The translations under genes and the position numbers were made by a program. A stretch of DNA of 64,000 nucleotides from Clostridium mediterraneense. GTDB lineage: Bacteria > Bacillota > Clostridia > Clostridiales > Clostridiaceae. The notes below the pieces were generated by a model that searched no databases, was not told the DNA's origin, and saw nothing but the letters and a program-made list of their open reading frames with translations. The stretch is taken from contig NZ_LT594785.1 of NCBI RefSeq assembly GCF_900091705.1, positions 1,044,119 to 1,108,118 of the forward strand, written 5' to 3'. This document shows positions 1 through 7,594 of the stretch, one piece after another. The stretch's first letter is position 1; each line of letters starts with the position of its first letter.

Positions 1-923
1 TATTTTTAGGTGCTTTATCATATGGTTTAATAAGTATCCCAGAGAAAGGTATACATTCTAGTTTAGTAATAGAACTTTTAATAGTAGCAGCTATATTTTT
101 AATATTATTTATTTTAGTTGAAAGAAAAGCTAAAGATCCATGTATTCCACTTGAATTATTTAAGAATAAATCAATAATTGCTGGTGTAGTAATGACTGTG
201 CTATTTATGTTTGCACTTCAAGGGACAATGTTTTATGTAATGTTATACACAGAACAAATACAAGGAGTTACACCACTTATGTCTGGAATAAGACTTCTAC
301 CTCTTGGAATATGTCTTTTAGTTAGTGCTGTAATTTCAGCTCCTATTATTAGATTTTTAAGACCCAGATGGGCTTTAGTAATAAGTATACTTATTATGTC
401 ATTAGGTTTATTCTTAGCTACATTTACTACAGTTCATAGTAGTTATGCGATATTAGGTACTTCTTTAGGTATTTTAGGTTTTGGTCTTGGAATTATAATT
501 CCAGCATCAACAGATGCTTTAATTGGAAATGCTAGTGTTAAACAAGCTGGAGCAGCTTCAAGTCTTCAAAATACATCACATGAAATAGGTGGCCTTTTAG
601 GTGTTTCAGTACTTGGAGTAATTATGGCTAACAGTACAACAAAGAACTTCCATGAATATTTAGTAAATGGGAATATACCAAGTAATATAATAGATAAGAT
701 TAGTAATAGTGATATAGTAACAAAAACAGTAACACAAGGAGTTGCGCCTATAATTAATGGAGCCTCAGAGCAAATTAATAATGTAATTAAAACAGCAACA
801 GCAAATTCATTTGTAGCTGGTATGCACAGTGCTATGTTAGTTGGAACAATTATATGTGCACTGGGAGCTATAGTTGCATTAATGGTAAATAAGGATACTC
901 CTACTGATGTTGAAGAAGAGTAA
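1..923 (+). CDS. DHA2-family MFS drug efflux transporter, 5' truncated
   Basis: This is the C-terminal part of a multidrug efflux permease of the EmrB/QacA (DHA2, 14-helix) type, which exports drugs by proton antiport across the cytoplasmic membrane. The reading frame is open from base 3, before the first internal ATG at 192, so the gene enters from outside the window. Visible hydrophobic helices include those around FLGALSYGLISI and the pair after SGIRLLPLG. The family-typical stretch GLGIIIPASTDALIG and the following AGAASSLQNTSHEIGGLLG (the usual place for helix 13) support the family. The response regulator starts 35 bases downstream on the same strand, so the two-component system may control this pump; that is inference from proximity. 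Substrate unknown. Confidence 0.85.
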   Translation, partial: FLGALSYGLISIPEKGIHSSLVIELLIVAAIFLILFILVERKAKDPCIPLELFKNKSIIAGVVMTVLFMFALQGTMFYVMLYTEQIQGVTPLMSGIRLLPLGICLLVSAVISAPIIRFLRPRWALVISILIMSLGLFLATFTTVHSSYAILGTSLGILGFGLGIIIPASTDALIGNASVKQAGAASSLQNTSHEIGGLLGVSVLGVIMANSTTKNFHEYLVNGNIPSNIIDKISNSDIVTKTVTQGVAPIINGASEQINNVIKTATANSFVAGMHSAMLVGTIICALGAIVALMVNKDTPTDVEEE

Positions 924-958
924 TAATATATTTTGATATAACTAATGAGGAGATAAGA

Positions 959-1630
959 ATGATTAAAATACTTGTTGTAGATGATGATAATCATATTAGA
1001 GAATTAATTAAGGTTTTTTTAGAGAATTCTGCTTATGAAGTAGAAGGAGCTAGTAATGGACAGGAAGCTTTAGAAAAAGTTTATGAGAGTAAAATAGATT
1101 TAGCAATAGTAGATGTTATGATGCCTAAAGTTAATGGATTAGATTTATGTAAGGAAATTAGAAAAGATTATGATTTTCCAATTTTAATGTTAACAGCAAA
1201 AGGAGAAACACAGGATATAGTTAAAGGTTTTGGTGCTGGAGTAGATGATTATATGTCTAAACCATTTGATTTAGAAGAGCTTGATGTTAGAATTAAGGCT
1301 CTTCTAAAAAGATATAAGATTAATCTATCTCAAAGTATAAGTGTAGGAGAGCTTTGGATGGACAAAAAGAATTTTGAAATAAAAGTTAATGGAGAAAAAA
1401 TAGATATTGCGTTGAAGGAATTTCAACTTCTTTATAAACTTGCAGAGAATCTAGGAAAAACTATAAGTAGGGATGTTTTAATAGAAGAAATATGGGGATA
1501 TGATTTTGATGGAAATGAGAGAACTTTAGATGTTCATATAAATAGACTTCGTGATAAATTTCCAAAAGAAAAACATTCATTTAAAATTACAACCATACGA
1601 GGACTTGGTTATCGTATGGAAAGTAATTAA
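959..1630 (+). CDS. OmpR/PhoB-family response regulator
   Basis: Cytoplasmic two-component response regulator, 223 residues. The receiver domain (about 1-115) has the acidic pocket VVDDD, phospho-acceptor Asp52 in the segment AIVDVMMP, conserved Thr in MLTAKG and Lys in SKPF. A winged-helix DNA-binding domain (about 125-220) ends with the typical RTLDVHINRLRDKF and IRGLGYR segments. The ATG is preceded by a purine-rich GAGGAGA. The cognate kinase begins 21 bases downstream, giving a regulator-kinase pair, probably transcribed with the upstream efflux gene. Target promoters are not identifiable from the sequence. Confidence 0.93.
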   Translation: MIKILVVDDDNHIRELIKVFLENSAYEVEGASNGQEALEKVYESKIDLAIVDVMMPKVNGLDLCKEIRKDYDFPILMLTAKGETQDIVKGFGAGVDDYMSKPFDLEELDVRIKALLKRYKINLSQSISVGELWMDKKNFEIKVNGEKIDIALKEFQLLYKLAENLGKTISRDVLIEEIWGYDFDGNERTLDVHINRLRDKFPKEKHSFKITTIRGLGYRMESN

Positions 1631-1651
1631 TTATATATAGGAAGTGGACAT

Positions 1652-2689
1652 ATGAATTTAAAAAATATTTTTAAATTAATAGCTTGTATATTAATTCTAA
1701 TTATACTCCCAGTAATATTTACTTACTTTAGTTATACAATAAGTAATTTTATTTTTTATCTCCTTGGAAAAAGAACAGAGGGTTTTTTATTTCAATTATT
1801 AAATTCAGTTATTAATCTAATTTTTTTATTAATCTTAATAGTAGCATTTATATATTTCTTAAATATAAAAATAAAAGATTATATAGGTCTTATAAATAAA
1901 GCCATACAGTCTATTTCAAAAGGTGAGTACAATATTAAATTAAAAAATAAATTTGTAGATGATGAAAATTTTTATGAACTTGTAGAAAATATAAATGATA
2001 TGAGTACTAATTTAGATAAGATGGAAAAGATGAGGCAGGAGTTTATATCTAATGTATCTCATGAAATAAAGTCACCATTAACATCAATTAAAGGATTTGC
2101 ACAAATCCTTAAAAGTAAAAATATAAGTGAAGAGAAAAGATTAGAATATTTAAATATTATTGAGCTTGAGAGTTCACGTTTAAGTAAATTAAGTGAAAAC
2201 TTACTTAAGCTTACTACACTTGAATCAGATTCTAATGGTTTTGAAGCTAAGGAATATAGATTAGATACTCAAATAAAGGATGTAGTTTTAGCCTTAGAGC
2301 CACAATGGATTGATAAAAATATAAATATGGATTTAAATCTTGAAAAGGTAAGTATTTTAGGAGATAAAGAGCTTTTAAGTCAGGTATGGATAAATTTAAT
2401 TCAAAATAGTATTAAATTTACTCAAAGTGGTGGAGAGATAAGTCTATCTTTAATTAATAAGAATGATAAGGTAGAATTTTATATAAAAGATAATGGTCCC
2501 GGAATACCTAAAGATGAATTAGTACATATATTCGAGAGGTTTTATAAGGTAGATAAAGCTCGTGATAGGTCAATTGGTGGTAGTGGACTTGGTTTATCTA
2601 TAGTAAAAAAGATTATAGACTTACATAATGCTAAAATCTCTGTGAGTAGTGATCTAGGTTATGGAACAATGTTTAAAATAGAGTTATAG
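1652..2689 (+). CDS. Membrane sensor histidine kinase (HisKA/HATPase)
   Basis: Membrane sensor kinase of 345 residues. Two N-terminal transmembrane segments (about 8-32 and 48-70) are separated by only about 15-20 residues, so there is no real extracytoplasmic ligand domain; the signal is probably sensed in the membrane. A HAMP-like linker follows, then the dimerisation domain with phospho-acceptor His137 (NVSHEIKSPL), then the ATPase domain with N-box (LIQNSIKFT), G1 (DNGPGIP) and G2 (GGSGLGLSIV). It sits 21 bases after the response regulator and a hairpin terminator follows immediately. The link to the upstream drug exporter is inferred. Confidence 0.93.
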   Translation: MNLKNIFKLIACILILIILPVIFTYFSYTISNFIFYLLGKRTEGFLFQLLNSVINLIFLLILIVAFIYFLNIKIKDYIGLINKAIQSISKGEYNIKLKNKFVDDENFYELVENINDMSTNLDKMEKMRQEFISNVSHEIKSPLTSIKGFAQILKSKNISEEKRLEYLNIIELESSRLSKLSENLLKLTTLESDSNGFEAKEYRLDTQIKDVVLALEPQWIDKNINMDLNLEKVSILGDKELLSQVWINLIQNSIKFTQSGGEISLSLINKNDKVEFYIKDNGPGIPKDELVHIFERFYKVDKARDRSIGGSGLGLSIVKKIIDLHNAKISVSSDLGYGTMFKIEL

Positions 2690-2694
2690 ATATT

Positions 2695-2729
2695 TTAAAA
2701 AAGATATAGGTTTACTATATCTTTTTTAT
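2695..2729 (+). terminator. Rho-independent terminator after histidine kinase
   Basis: AAAAAGATATAG and CTATATCTTTTTT form a stem around a short loop, followed by a T run. It closes the efflux/two-component unit and separates it from the preQ1-regulated operon. Confidence 0.8.
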
Positions 2730-2754
2730 TTAAATTAGTTTATTTTTAAAAATA

Positions 2755-2782
2755 TTGAATATTGGTAAATAGATGATATAAT
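2755..2782 (+). promoter_or_regulatory. SigA-type promoter of the preQ1-riboswitch operon
   Basis: TTGAAT (2755-2760) and TATAAT (2777-2782) are separated by 16 bases. Transcription would begin near 2790, about 30 bases before the riboswitch aptamer. Confidence 0.7.
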
Positions 2783-2819
2783 ATTAAATGAAAAATAAAT
2801 AAAATCTAGATAAATATCT

Positions 2820-2858
2820 AGTAGAAGTTCGAAACCATCCTTCTATAAAAAACTAGGA
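2820..2858 (+). promoter_or_regulatory. preQ1-I riboswitch aptamer
   Basis: The segment has the layout of the class I preQ1 aptamer: a short P1 stem (TAGAAG with CTTCTA), a loop starting TTC with the ligand-specifying C, a CC pair available for the pseudoknot, and the A-rich tail TATAAAAAACTAGG whose GG would close P2. A 10-bp terminator hairpin lies 7 bases downstream, so ligand binding should lower transcription of the transporter and radical SAM genes. Ligand identity is by family resemblance. Confidence 0.8.
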
Positions 2859-2864
2859 ACTGTA

Positions 2865-2907
2865 GCTGTAACGAGGTATGTTTCTTTGTTATGGCATTTT
2901 TTATTTT
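2865..2907 (+). terminator. Riboswitch-controlled intrinsic terminator
   Basis: GCTGTAACGA (2865-2874) pairs over ten bases, including G-U pairs, with TTGTTATGGC (2886-2895) and is followed by a T-rich tail. A competing, longer-range pairing is possible between AGGAACTG (2855-2862), overlapping the end of the aptamer, and CAGTTCTT near 2912-2919. Confidence 0.7.
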
Positions 2908-2950
2908 AAGCAGTTCTTCTATGGTTAAATAATATCAAAGGAGTTATACC

Positions 2951-3502
2951 ATGAAGAAATTAACAAGCTTTAAATTAGCTGTAATGGCTATAGGAATCGC
3001 TATTAATGTAGTAGCACCATTTATAGCAATGACCTGTAGAATACCTATTTATTTAGATGCAATAGGTACAAATCTCATAGCAATGCTTATGGGACCTACT
3101 GAAGGAGTAATAGTAGGGGTACTTGGTTCATTATTATGTGGAGTAATATTTGACCCATCATCATTCTATTATGCAGTAGTACAAGTATTTAATGGAATTG
3201 CAATAGCATTACTTTACAGAAAAGGCTGGATAGATATGAAAAAGATGTTCTGGTCTATGCTTATAGTAATAATATTTGTAAGTACTTCAAGTGCATTAAT
3301 AACAGTTTATGTTTATGGAGGAATTACACCATCAGCATCAACTTATGTTTATTTATTCCTTAAATATCTAGGATTTAGTCCAGTAGTAGCTGCTGTTATA
3401 ATGCAATTTATGACTGACTATGGAAATCAATTATTCTGTACAGGAGTTTCATTAATTATAATGAAAAGAATGAGTAGCACAATGAAAAATAGATTAAAAT
3501 AA
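2951..3502 (+). CDS. ECF transporter S component, probable queuosine-precursor uptake
   Basis: Integral membrane protein of 183 residues with about five to six hydrophobic helices, the size and look of the substrate-binding S component of an energy-coupling-factor (ECF) vitamin transporter. The preQ1-I riboswitch and terminator immediately upstream suggest the cargo is preQ1, queuine or queuosine, as for the QueT/QrtT-type S components. The shared ATPase and T subunits are not in this window and would be supplied in trans (group II ECF). A good ribosome site (AAAGGAG) precedes the ATG. The radical SAM gene follows at once and its ribosome site overlaps this stop codon, so the two are translationally close. 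Exact substrate is inferred. Confidence 0.75.
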   Translation: MKKLTSFKLAVMAIGIAINVVAPFIAMTCRIPIYLDAIGTNLIAMLMGPTEGVIVGVLGSLLCGVIFDPSSFYYAVVQVFNGIAIALLYRKGWIDMKKMFWSMLIVIIFVSTSSALITVYVYGGITPSASTYVYLFLKYLGFSPVVAAVIMQFMTDYGNQLFCTGVSLIIMKRMSSTMKNRLK

Positions 3503-3515
3503 GGTTGTGAAAAAT

Positions 3516-4208
3516 ATGGATAGATATAATGTTATAAATGGTAAAAATGAAAGAGAAATAGTATTATTAAAGAGTTTTCCTTGTGCTTGGGGAAAATGTA
3601 CTTTCTGTGATTATATTTCAGATAATTCAAAAGACAAATGTGAAATATTAAATGTAAACAAGCCTGTTTTAGAACAAATAACAGGAGAAAAAGGAGTACT
3701 TGAAGTTATAAATTCAGGTAGTGTATTTGAAATACCACAGGAAGATTTAAATGAAATTAAGAGAATAGTTAAAGAAAAAAATATTAAAAGATTATATTTT
3801 GAAGCACATTGGCTTTATAGAAAAAGGCTAGATAAAATCAAAGAATTCTTTGATGGAGTAGAAGTTATATTTAAAACAGGTATTGAAACTTTTGATGATG
3901 ATTTTAGAAATAATGTTTTAAATAAAAATATAGAATATGATAGTATTGATGAAGTTAAGAAATACTATGATTCAATTTGTCTTCTTGTAGGAATTGAGGG
4001 ACAAACTAAAGAAATGATAAAAAGAGATATGGATATAGTTATAAATGAATTTCCTAAAGCAACTATAAACATATGGACTGAAAATACAACAAAGTTTAAA
4101 AGAGATGGAGAACTTATAAAGTGGTTTGAAAAAGAATATGCATATTTAAAAGATAATGAAGATATAGAGGTTCTTTTTGAAAATACTGATTTTGGAGTTG
4201 GTGACTAA
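3516..4208 (+). CDS. queL: Radical SAM protein, probable queuine lyase (QueL-like)
   Basis: About 230 residues with a cysteine cluster near the N-terminus, Cys23-x4-Cys28-x2-Cys31 (CAWGKCTFC), which I read as the [4Fe-4S] site of a radical SAM enzyme with one more residue than the canonical CX3CX2C spacing. Later segments such as LYFEAHWLYR, FKTGIETFDDDF and LLVGIEGQT are compatible with strands of the partial TIM barrel. Lying in one operon behind a preQ1 riboswitch and an ECF S component, it best fits QueL, the clostridial salvage lyase that releases queuine from imported queuosine derivatives. I chose the ATG at 3516 over the GTG at 3507 because the AAGGTTGTG ribosome site is correctly spaced only for the ATG. 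The family call leans strongly on context. Confidence 0.6.
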   Translation: MDRYNVINGKNEREIVLLKSFPCAWGKCTFCDYISDNSKDKCEILNVNKPVLEQITGEKGVLEVINSGSVFEIPQEDLNEIKRIVKEKNIKRLYFEAHWLYRKRLDKIKEFFDGVEVIFKTGIETFDDDFRNNVLNKNIEYDSIDEVKKYYDSICLLVGIEGQTKEMIKRDMDIVINEFPKATINIWTENTTKFKRDGELIKWFEKEYAYLKDNEDIEVLFENTDFGVGD

Positions 4209-4271
4209 ATTTTAAAAACTTATATGCGTAATTGCTCATATTATATATAAAGTTATTTTAAGGAGCATAAT

Positions 4272-4601
4272 ATGGCTAAATTAAATAGTAAATATAAGCT
4301 TTATGGAATTGGTTATAGGAATTATAGAAAAAGCAAAAATTATAGTAGAAAAAAATATAATAAATCAAATAATTTTTCTTATTCTGATATTAAGGAAGAT
4401 CTAAAAAATTTATATAATGATTTTAGAAAAGGATTTAAAAATAAAAAAGTAGTTATTCCTCCAGCAAAAAGTAGGGAGGGAGAGCTTATTAAGAAAGCTC
4501 TTGTAGGACTTTTGGTTTTTATAATTCTATCTTGTATAGTTAGTTTTCCTATAAGTCTTTTGATATGCTTAATATTAGCTGCATTATATTTTTATAGATA
4601 A
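4272..4601 (+). CDS. Small basic protein with C-terminal membrane helices, unknown function
   Basis: 109 residues, not recognised. The first 75 residues are very basic and rich in Tyr, Lys, Asn and Ser (repeated YRK/NYSRKKYNK-type patches). The last 35 form one long or two short hydrophobic helices (LVGLLVFIILSCIVSFPISLL), suggesting a tail-anchored membrane protein with a positively charged cytoplasmic part. It has a plausible AAGGAG ribosome site and no shared operon with the RNA gene that follows. A role at the membrane or with nucleic acid is only speculation. Confidence 0.6.
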   Translation: MAKLNSKYKLYGIGYRNYRKSKNYSRKKYNKSNNFSYSDIKEDLKNLYNDFRKGFKNKKVVIPPAKSREGELIKKALVGLLVFIILSCIVSFPISLLICLILAALYFYR

Positions 4602-4652
4602 TTACAAAAATTTACATTGATATGATTTAATTTATATGATAATATAATTATT

Positions 4653-4991
4653 GCGAGTAAGCCAGACAATCGCTGCTTAGAAATAAGGAGAGGAAAGTCC
4701 GAGCTTCATAGAGCAGGGTGCTGGTTAACGGCCAGTGGAGGTGACTCTAAGGAAAGTGCAACAGAAATAAACCGCCTAGCTTAGCTAGGTAAGGATGGAA
4801 CGGTGCGGTAAGAGCGCACCAGTATACTGGTGACAGTATAGCTATGTAAACCCCACCTGAAGCAAGACCGAATAGGAGAACGTTTAGGAGTTGCTCGCTC
4901 TGTTCTCGGGTGTGTCGCTTGAGCTTAGTGGTAACATTAAGCCTAGATAGATGATTGTCAAATACAGAACTCGGCTTATAGACTTAGTCGC
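4653..4991 (+). ncRNA. rnpB: RNase P RNA (M1 RNA)
   Basis: Catalytic RNA of RNase P, which matures tRNA 5' ends. The 5' GCGAGTAAG pairs with the 3' CTTAGTCGC to form P1. The universally conserved core is visible: GAGGAAAGTCCG (CR-I), ACAGAAATAAACCGCC, GGTAAGGATGGAACGGTGCGGTAAGAGCGCACC split over the middle, AAACCCCACC, and the 3' ACAGAACTCGGCTTATAGACT. The length (about 340 nt) is normal for a Firmicute RNA. A possible promoter (TTGATA at 4617 and GATAAT at 4638) lies just upstream, and a strong terminator lies just downstream. Confidence 0.96.
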
Positions 4992-5000
4992 ACCATAGAA

Positions 5001-5028
5001 AACATCACATTTATTGTGATGTTTTTTT
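5001..5028 (+). terminator. Terminator of rnpB
   Basis: AACATCACAT and ATGTGATGTT form a perfect stem with a short TTATTG-type loop and a run of seven T residues. Confidence 0.9.
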
Positions 5029-5126
5029 GCTGTATTTAATTTTTATTTAAAAAAATATGAGTTCTTTGGATTATTAGATGATTGGCTAAAACAATATAAA
5101 AGATATTTTGCAAAAAAATTATATAA

Positions 5127-5165
5127 AAAATAGGGAGTAGTAAAAAAACTACTTCCTATTTTTAT
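5127..5165 (-). terminator. Terminator of the cold-shock gene
   Basis: Read on the minus strand, an AATAGGAAGTAGT arm pairs with ACTACTCCCTATT around a T-rich loop and ends in a T run. It lies directly after the csp stop codon. Confidence 0.85.
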
Positions 5166-5166
5166 T

Positions 5167-5379
5167 TTACATTATTTTTTCTACATTTGTAGCCATTGGA
5201 CCTTTCTTACCATCTTCTGGAACAAAGCTTACGCTATCTCCTTCATTAAGCTTCTTTTCTTGCTTATCATCATGTATTTGAGAATGATGAACAAATACAT
5301 CATTTCCTTGTTCATTTGTTATAAATCCATATCCTTTTTCAGGGTCAAACCATTTTACTGTTCCTGTTTCTGTAGCCAT
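5167..5379 (-). CDS. Cold-shock protein (CspA/CspB family)
   Basis: A 70-residue single cold-shock domain, which binds single-stranded RNA and DNA and acts as an RNA chaperone. RNP1 (KGYGFITNE) and RNP2 (DVFVHHSQI) are intact, with the start GTVKWFDPEKGYG typical of the family. It is monocistronic with its own terminator. A GGAGA ribosome site precedes the ATG. No long cold-box leader is evident between this gene and the acetyltransferase start side. Confidence 0.96.
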   Translation of the reverse strand: MATETGTVKWFDPEKGYGFITNEQGNDVFVHHSQIHDDKQEKKLNEGDSVSFVPEDGKKGPMATNVEKIM

Positions 5380-5444
5380 AAAAAATTCTCCTTATCTATA
5401 TGATATATAGTTATGTTTTCCTTATATAAAAAATTTAATACATT

Positions 5445-5912
5445 TTATAAATCTTTTTTCATTATATAATTTATAAGAATTTGATTTTTACGCATTATTT
5501 CTTGCTCTTTTATAGTTTTATAACTACGTTTTTCAAAAAAAGGTTTTGCTGTAATTGAAGCATGAGTAGTTATAGAGCTACAGCCTAATTGTTTTGCATA
5601 TTCTTCAAGTTTGTTAGAAATTATTGATGCAATTCCTTGTTTTTGAAAGTCCTTATGAACATAAAGTCTATCTAAGTAGCCTGTATTATCTATATCGCCA
5701 AAACCAAGGATTTTATTATTATCTTCTACAATAATGGTATAGTGATTTTGAAGAGACTCATCCCATAGTTTTTTAGGAATTTTATCTATAGGTGGAGCCC
5801 AAACTTTAAGTTGCTTTTTTGTATAATGTTTAGAATTAATATAATGAACAGTCATATAAAATAGTTTAATGATTTCGTCTAAATCTTCTGATTTATATTC
5901 TCTTATTTTCAT
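5445..5912 (-). CDS. GNAT family N-acetyltransferase
   Basis: A 155-residue single GNAT domain. The acetyl-CoA-binding motif A is seen as LYVHKDFQKQGIASII (the R/QxxGxA-type loop), preceded by the strand ILGFGDIDNTGYLDRLYV. The C-terminal half contains FFEKRSYK, typical of GNATs in which the residues after motif A close over the substrate. Substrate unknown; relatives acetylate small amines or protein N-termini. It is monocistronic on the minus strand, convergent with nothing close. Confidence 0.85.
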   Translation of the reverse strand: MKIREYKSEDLDEIIKLFYMTVHYINSKHYTKKQLKVWAPPIDKIPKKLWDESLQNHYTIIVEDNNKILGFGDIDNTGYLDRLYVHKDFQKQGIASIISNKLEEYAKQLGCSSITTHASITAKPFFEKRSYKTIKEQEIMRKNQILINYIMKKDL

Positions 5913-6092
5913 ATTAAGTATCCTTTTTATTTATAAGTAAATTTAATTATTTAATTATAGCATTTACTAAGATAATTTATTATATTTGATAGCAAATAAT
6001 ATAAAGCTTTTTAATTTGTAAATATTTTTATATAATTAAATAAAGTTTTAGGAATGAATTTTATTAATTTATTTTAGAGAGGAGGAGGAAAA

Positions 6093-6539
6093 ATGGATAT
6101 ATATATTAAAAAGTTTAATGAATTAACTACAGAAGAATTATTTGAAATATTTAGAGCTAGATTTGAAGTGTTTATTATGGAGCAAAAAATTACATCAGAA
6201 CATGAATTAGATGATAATGATAAAGAATCTTATCATTTGTTTATGAAAAATGATAATAAAGTAATCGCATATCTTAGGATTGTTCCAGCTGGTCTTGCAT
6301 ATGATGAAATATCTTTAGGAAGAGTTCTTGTATTAAAAGAGTATAGAGGAAAAAATTTAGGCTATGATATAGTTAAGAAGGCCTTAGAATATATAAGGGA
6401 AAATTTATCAGAAGAAAGGATAAAAATTTCAGCACAAGAGTATGCTAAAGATTTTTATGCAAAATTAGGATTTAAGATATATGGAGAAGGTTATATGGAA
6501 GCAGGAATTCCACATATAAAGATGATTAAAGAATTTTAG
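6093..6539 (+). CDS. GNAT acetyltransferase, ElaA-like
   Basis: A 148-residue GNAT protein resembling ElaA: it begins with a helix and the FEIFRARFEVFIMEQ segment, followed by YHLFMKNDNKVIAYLRIVPAG, acetyl-CoA loop GRVLVLKEYRGKNLGYDIV and the end FYAKLGFKIYGEGYMEAGIPHI, which is characteristic of the ElaA group. The ribosome site GAGAGGAGGAGG is unusually strong. Substrate unknown. It is followed closely by map but separated by about 100 bases that contain no clear terminator. Confidence 0.85.
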   Translation: MDIYIKKFNELTTEELFEIFRARFEVFIMEQKITSEHELDDNDKESYHLFMKNDNKVIAYLRIVPAGLAYDEISLGRVLVLKEYRGKNLGYDIVKKALEYIRENLSEERIKISAQEYAKDFYAKLGFKIYGEGYMEAGIPHIKMIKEF

Positions 6540-6643
6540 AATGTTTGTGAATCAAAATAAATTTGTCTATAAACTTTTAAAAAATTGTTCATAGTAGTAT
6601 AATTGAAAATATATATTAATTGATGAGAGAAGAGTGAAATTTT

Positions 6644-7513
6644 ATGAAGATAAATAGAAATGATTCATGCTGGTGTGGTAGCGGTAAAAAATATAAAAAA
6701 TGCCACTATGAGTTTGATGAAAAATATGAACATATGAGAAGAAACTTCGAGGAAATGCCTGGAAGAGACCTTGTTAAAAATGAAGAACAAATAGAAGGGA
6801 TAAGAATTTCAGCAGAAGTTAATAATGGAGTTCTTGATTTAATTGAAAAAGAAATTAAAGCAGGAATGAGTACAGCTGAAATTGATAAGCTTGTATATGA
6901 TTATACAGTAGCACATGATGCTATTCCAGCTCCTTTAAATTATGAAGGATTCCCAAAGAGCGTATGCACATCAATAAATGATGAAGTATGTCATGGTATT
7001 CCATCAGAAGATATAATTCTTAAAGAAGGAGATATCATAAATGTTGATGTATCAACAATAAAGAATGGTTATTATTCAGATGCTTCAAGAATGTTTACAA
7101 TAGGAAAAGTTTCAGATGAAGCTCAAAAACTTGTTGATGTAACAAAAGAAGCTTTAAAAGCTGGTATAGAAGCTGTTAAGCCTTGGGGACACCTTGGAGA
7201 TATAGGGGCAGCTATTAAAAAAATAGCTGATGCTAATGGATATTCAATAGTTAGAGACTTTGGTGGACATGGAGTAGGAATCCATTTCCATGAGGAACCT
7301 TTTGTGCCTCATATAGGTGAAGAAGGAGAAGGAGTTGTCTTAGTTCCAGGAATGGTATTCACAATAGAACCAATGCTTAATACAGGGAAATATCATGTAA
7401 CTATTGATGAAGATAATGGTTGGGTAGCTAGAACAGCTGATGGATCATTATCAGCTCAAGCAGAGCATACAATTCTTGTTACAGAAGATGGTATCGAAAT
7501 AATAGCATACTAG
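6644..7513 (+). CDS. map: Type I methionine aminopeptidase with N-terminal SEC-C zinc motif
   Basis: Removes the initiator methionine from nascent proteins. A SEC-C motif (residues 5-21, Cys9-x-Cys11-x8-Cys20-His21) is fused ahead of an M24A catalytic domain (about 40-289). Metal ligands appear in order: Asp in NVDVS, Asp in YYSDASR, His in GGHGVGIHFHEEP, Glu in FTIEPML and Glu in QAEHTIL. Length 289 agrees with the SEC-C subgroup, which the family uses for binding the ribosome. It is outside the ribosomal-protein operon that usually carries the housekeeping map, so it may be a second copy; that cannot be judged from this window. Confidence 0.95.
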   Translation: MKINRNDSCWCGSGKKYKKCHYEFDEKYEHMRRNFEEMPGRDLVKNEEQIEGIRISAEVNNGVLDLIEKEIKAGMSTAEIDKLVYDYTVAHDAIPAPLNYEGFPKSVCTSINDEVCHGIPSEDIILKEGDIINVDVSTIKNGYYSDASRMFTIGKVSDEAQKLVDVTKEALKAGIEAVKPWGHLGDIGAAIKKIADANGYSIVRDFGGHGVGIHFHEEPFVPHIGEEGEGVVLVPGMVFTIEPMLNTGKYHVTIDEDNGWVARTADGSLSAQAEHTILVTEDGIEIIAY

Positions 7514-7523
7514 TAGATAGATT

Positions 7524-7557
7524 TAGTATCAGGGAAATTAATTTTCCTGATACTTTT
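7524..7557 (+). terminator. Terminator after map
   Basis: AGTATCAGGGAAA and TTTTCCTGATACT form a long stem followed by TTTTTAT. Confidence 0.85.
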
Positions 7558-7594
7558 TATAATTTTAGAAGACTTAAGAAAGAGGTGCTTATTA

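Noticed and set aside
566-994. 142-codon frame on the minus strand across the end of the MFS gene
   Set aside because: Antisense to the transporter and response regulator, no ribosome site, and composition of a mirrored membrane protein gene.
6541-6643. Terminator between the ElaA-like gene and map
   Set aside because: No stem longer than a few bases could be found, so read-through is possible.
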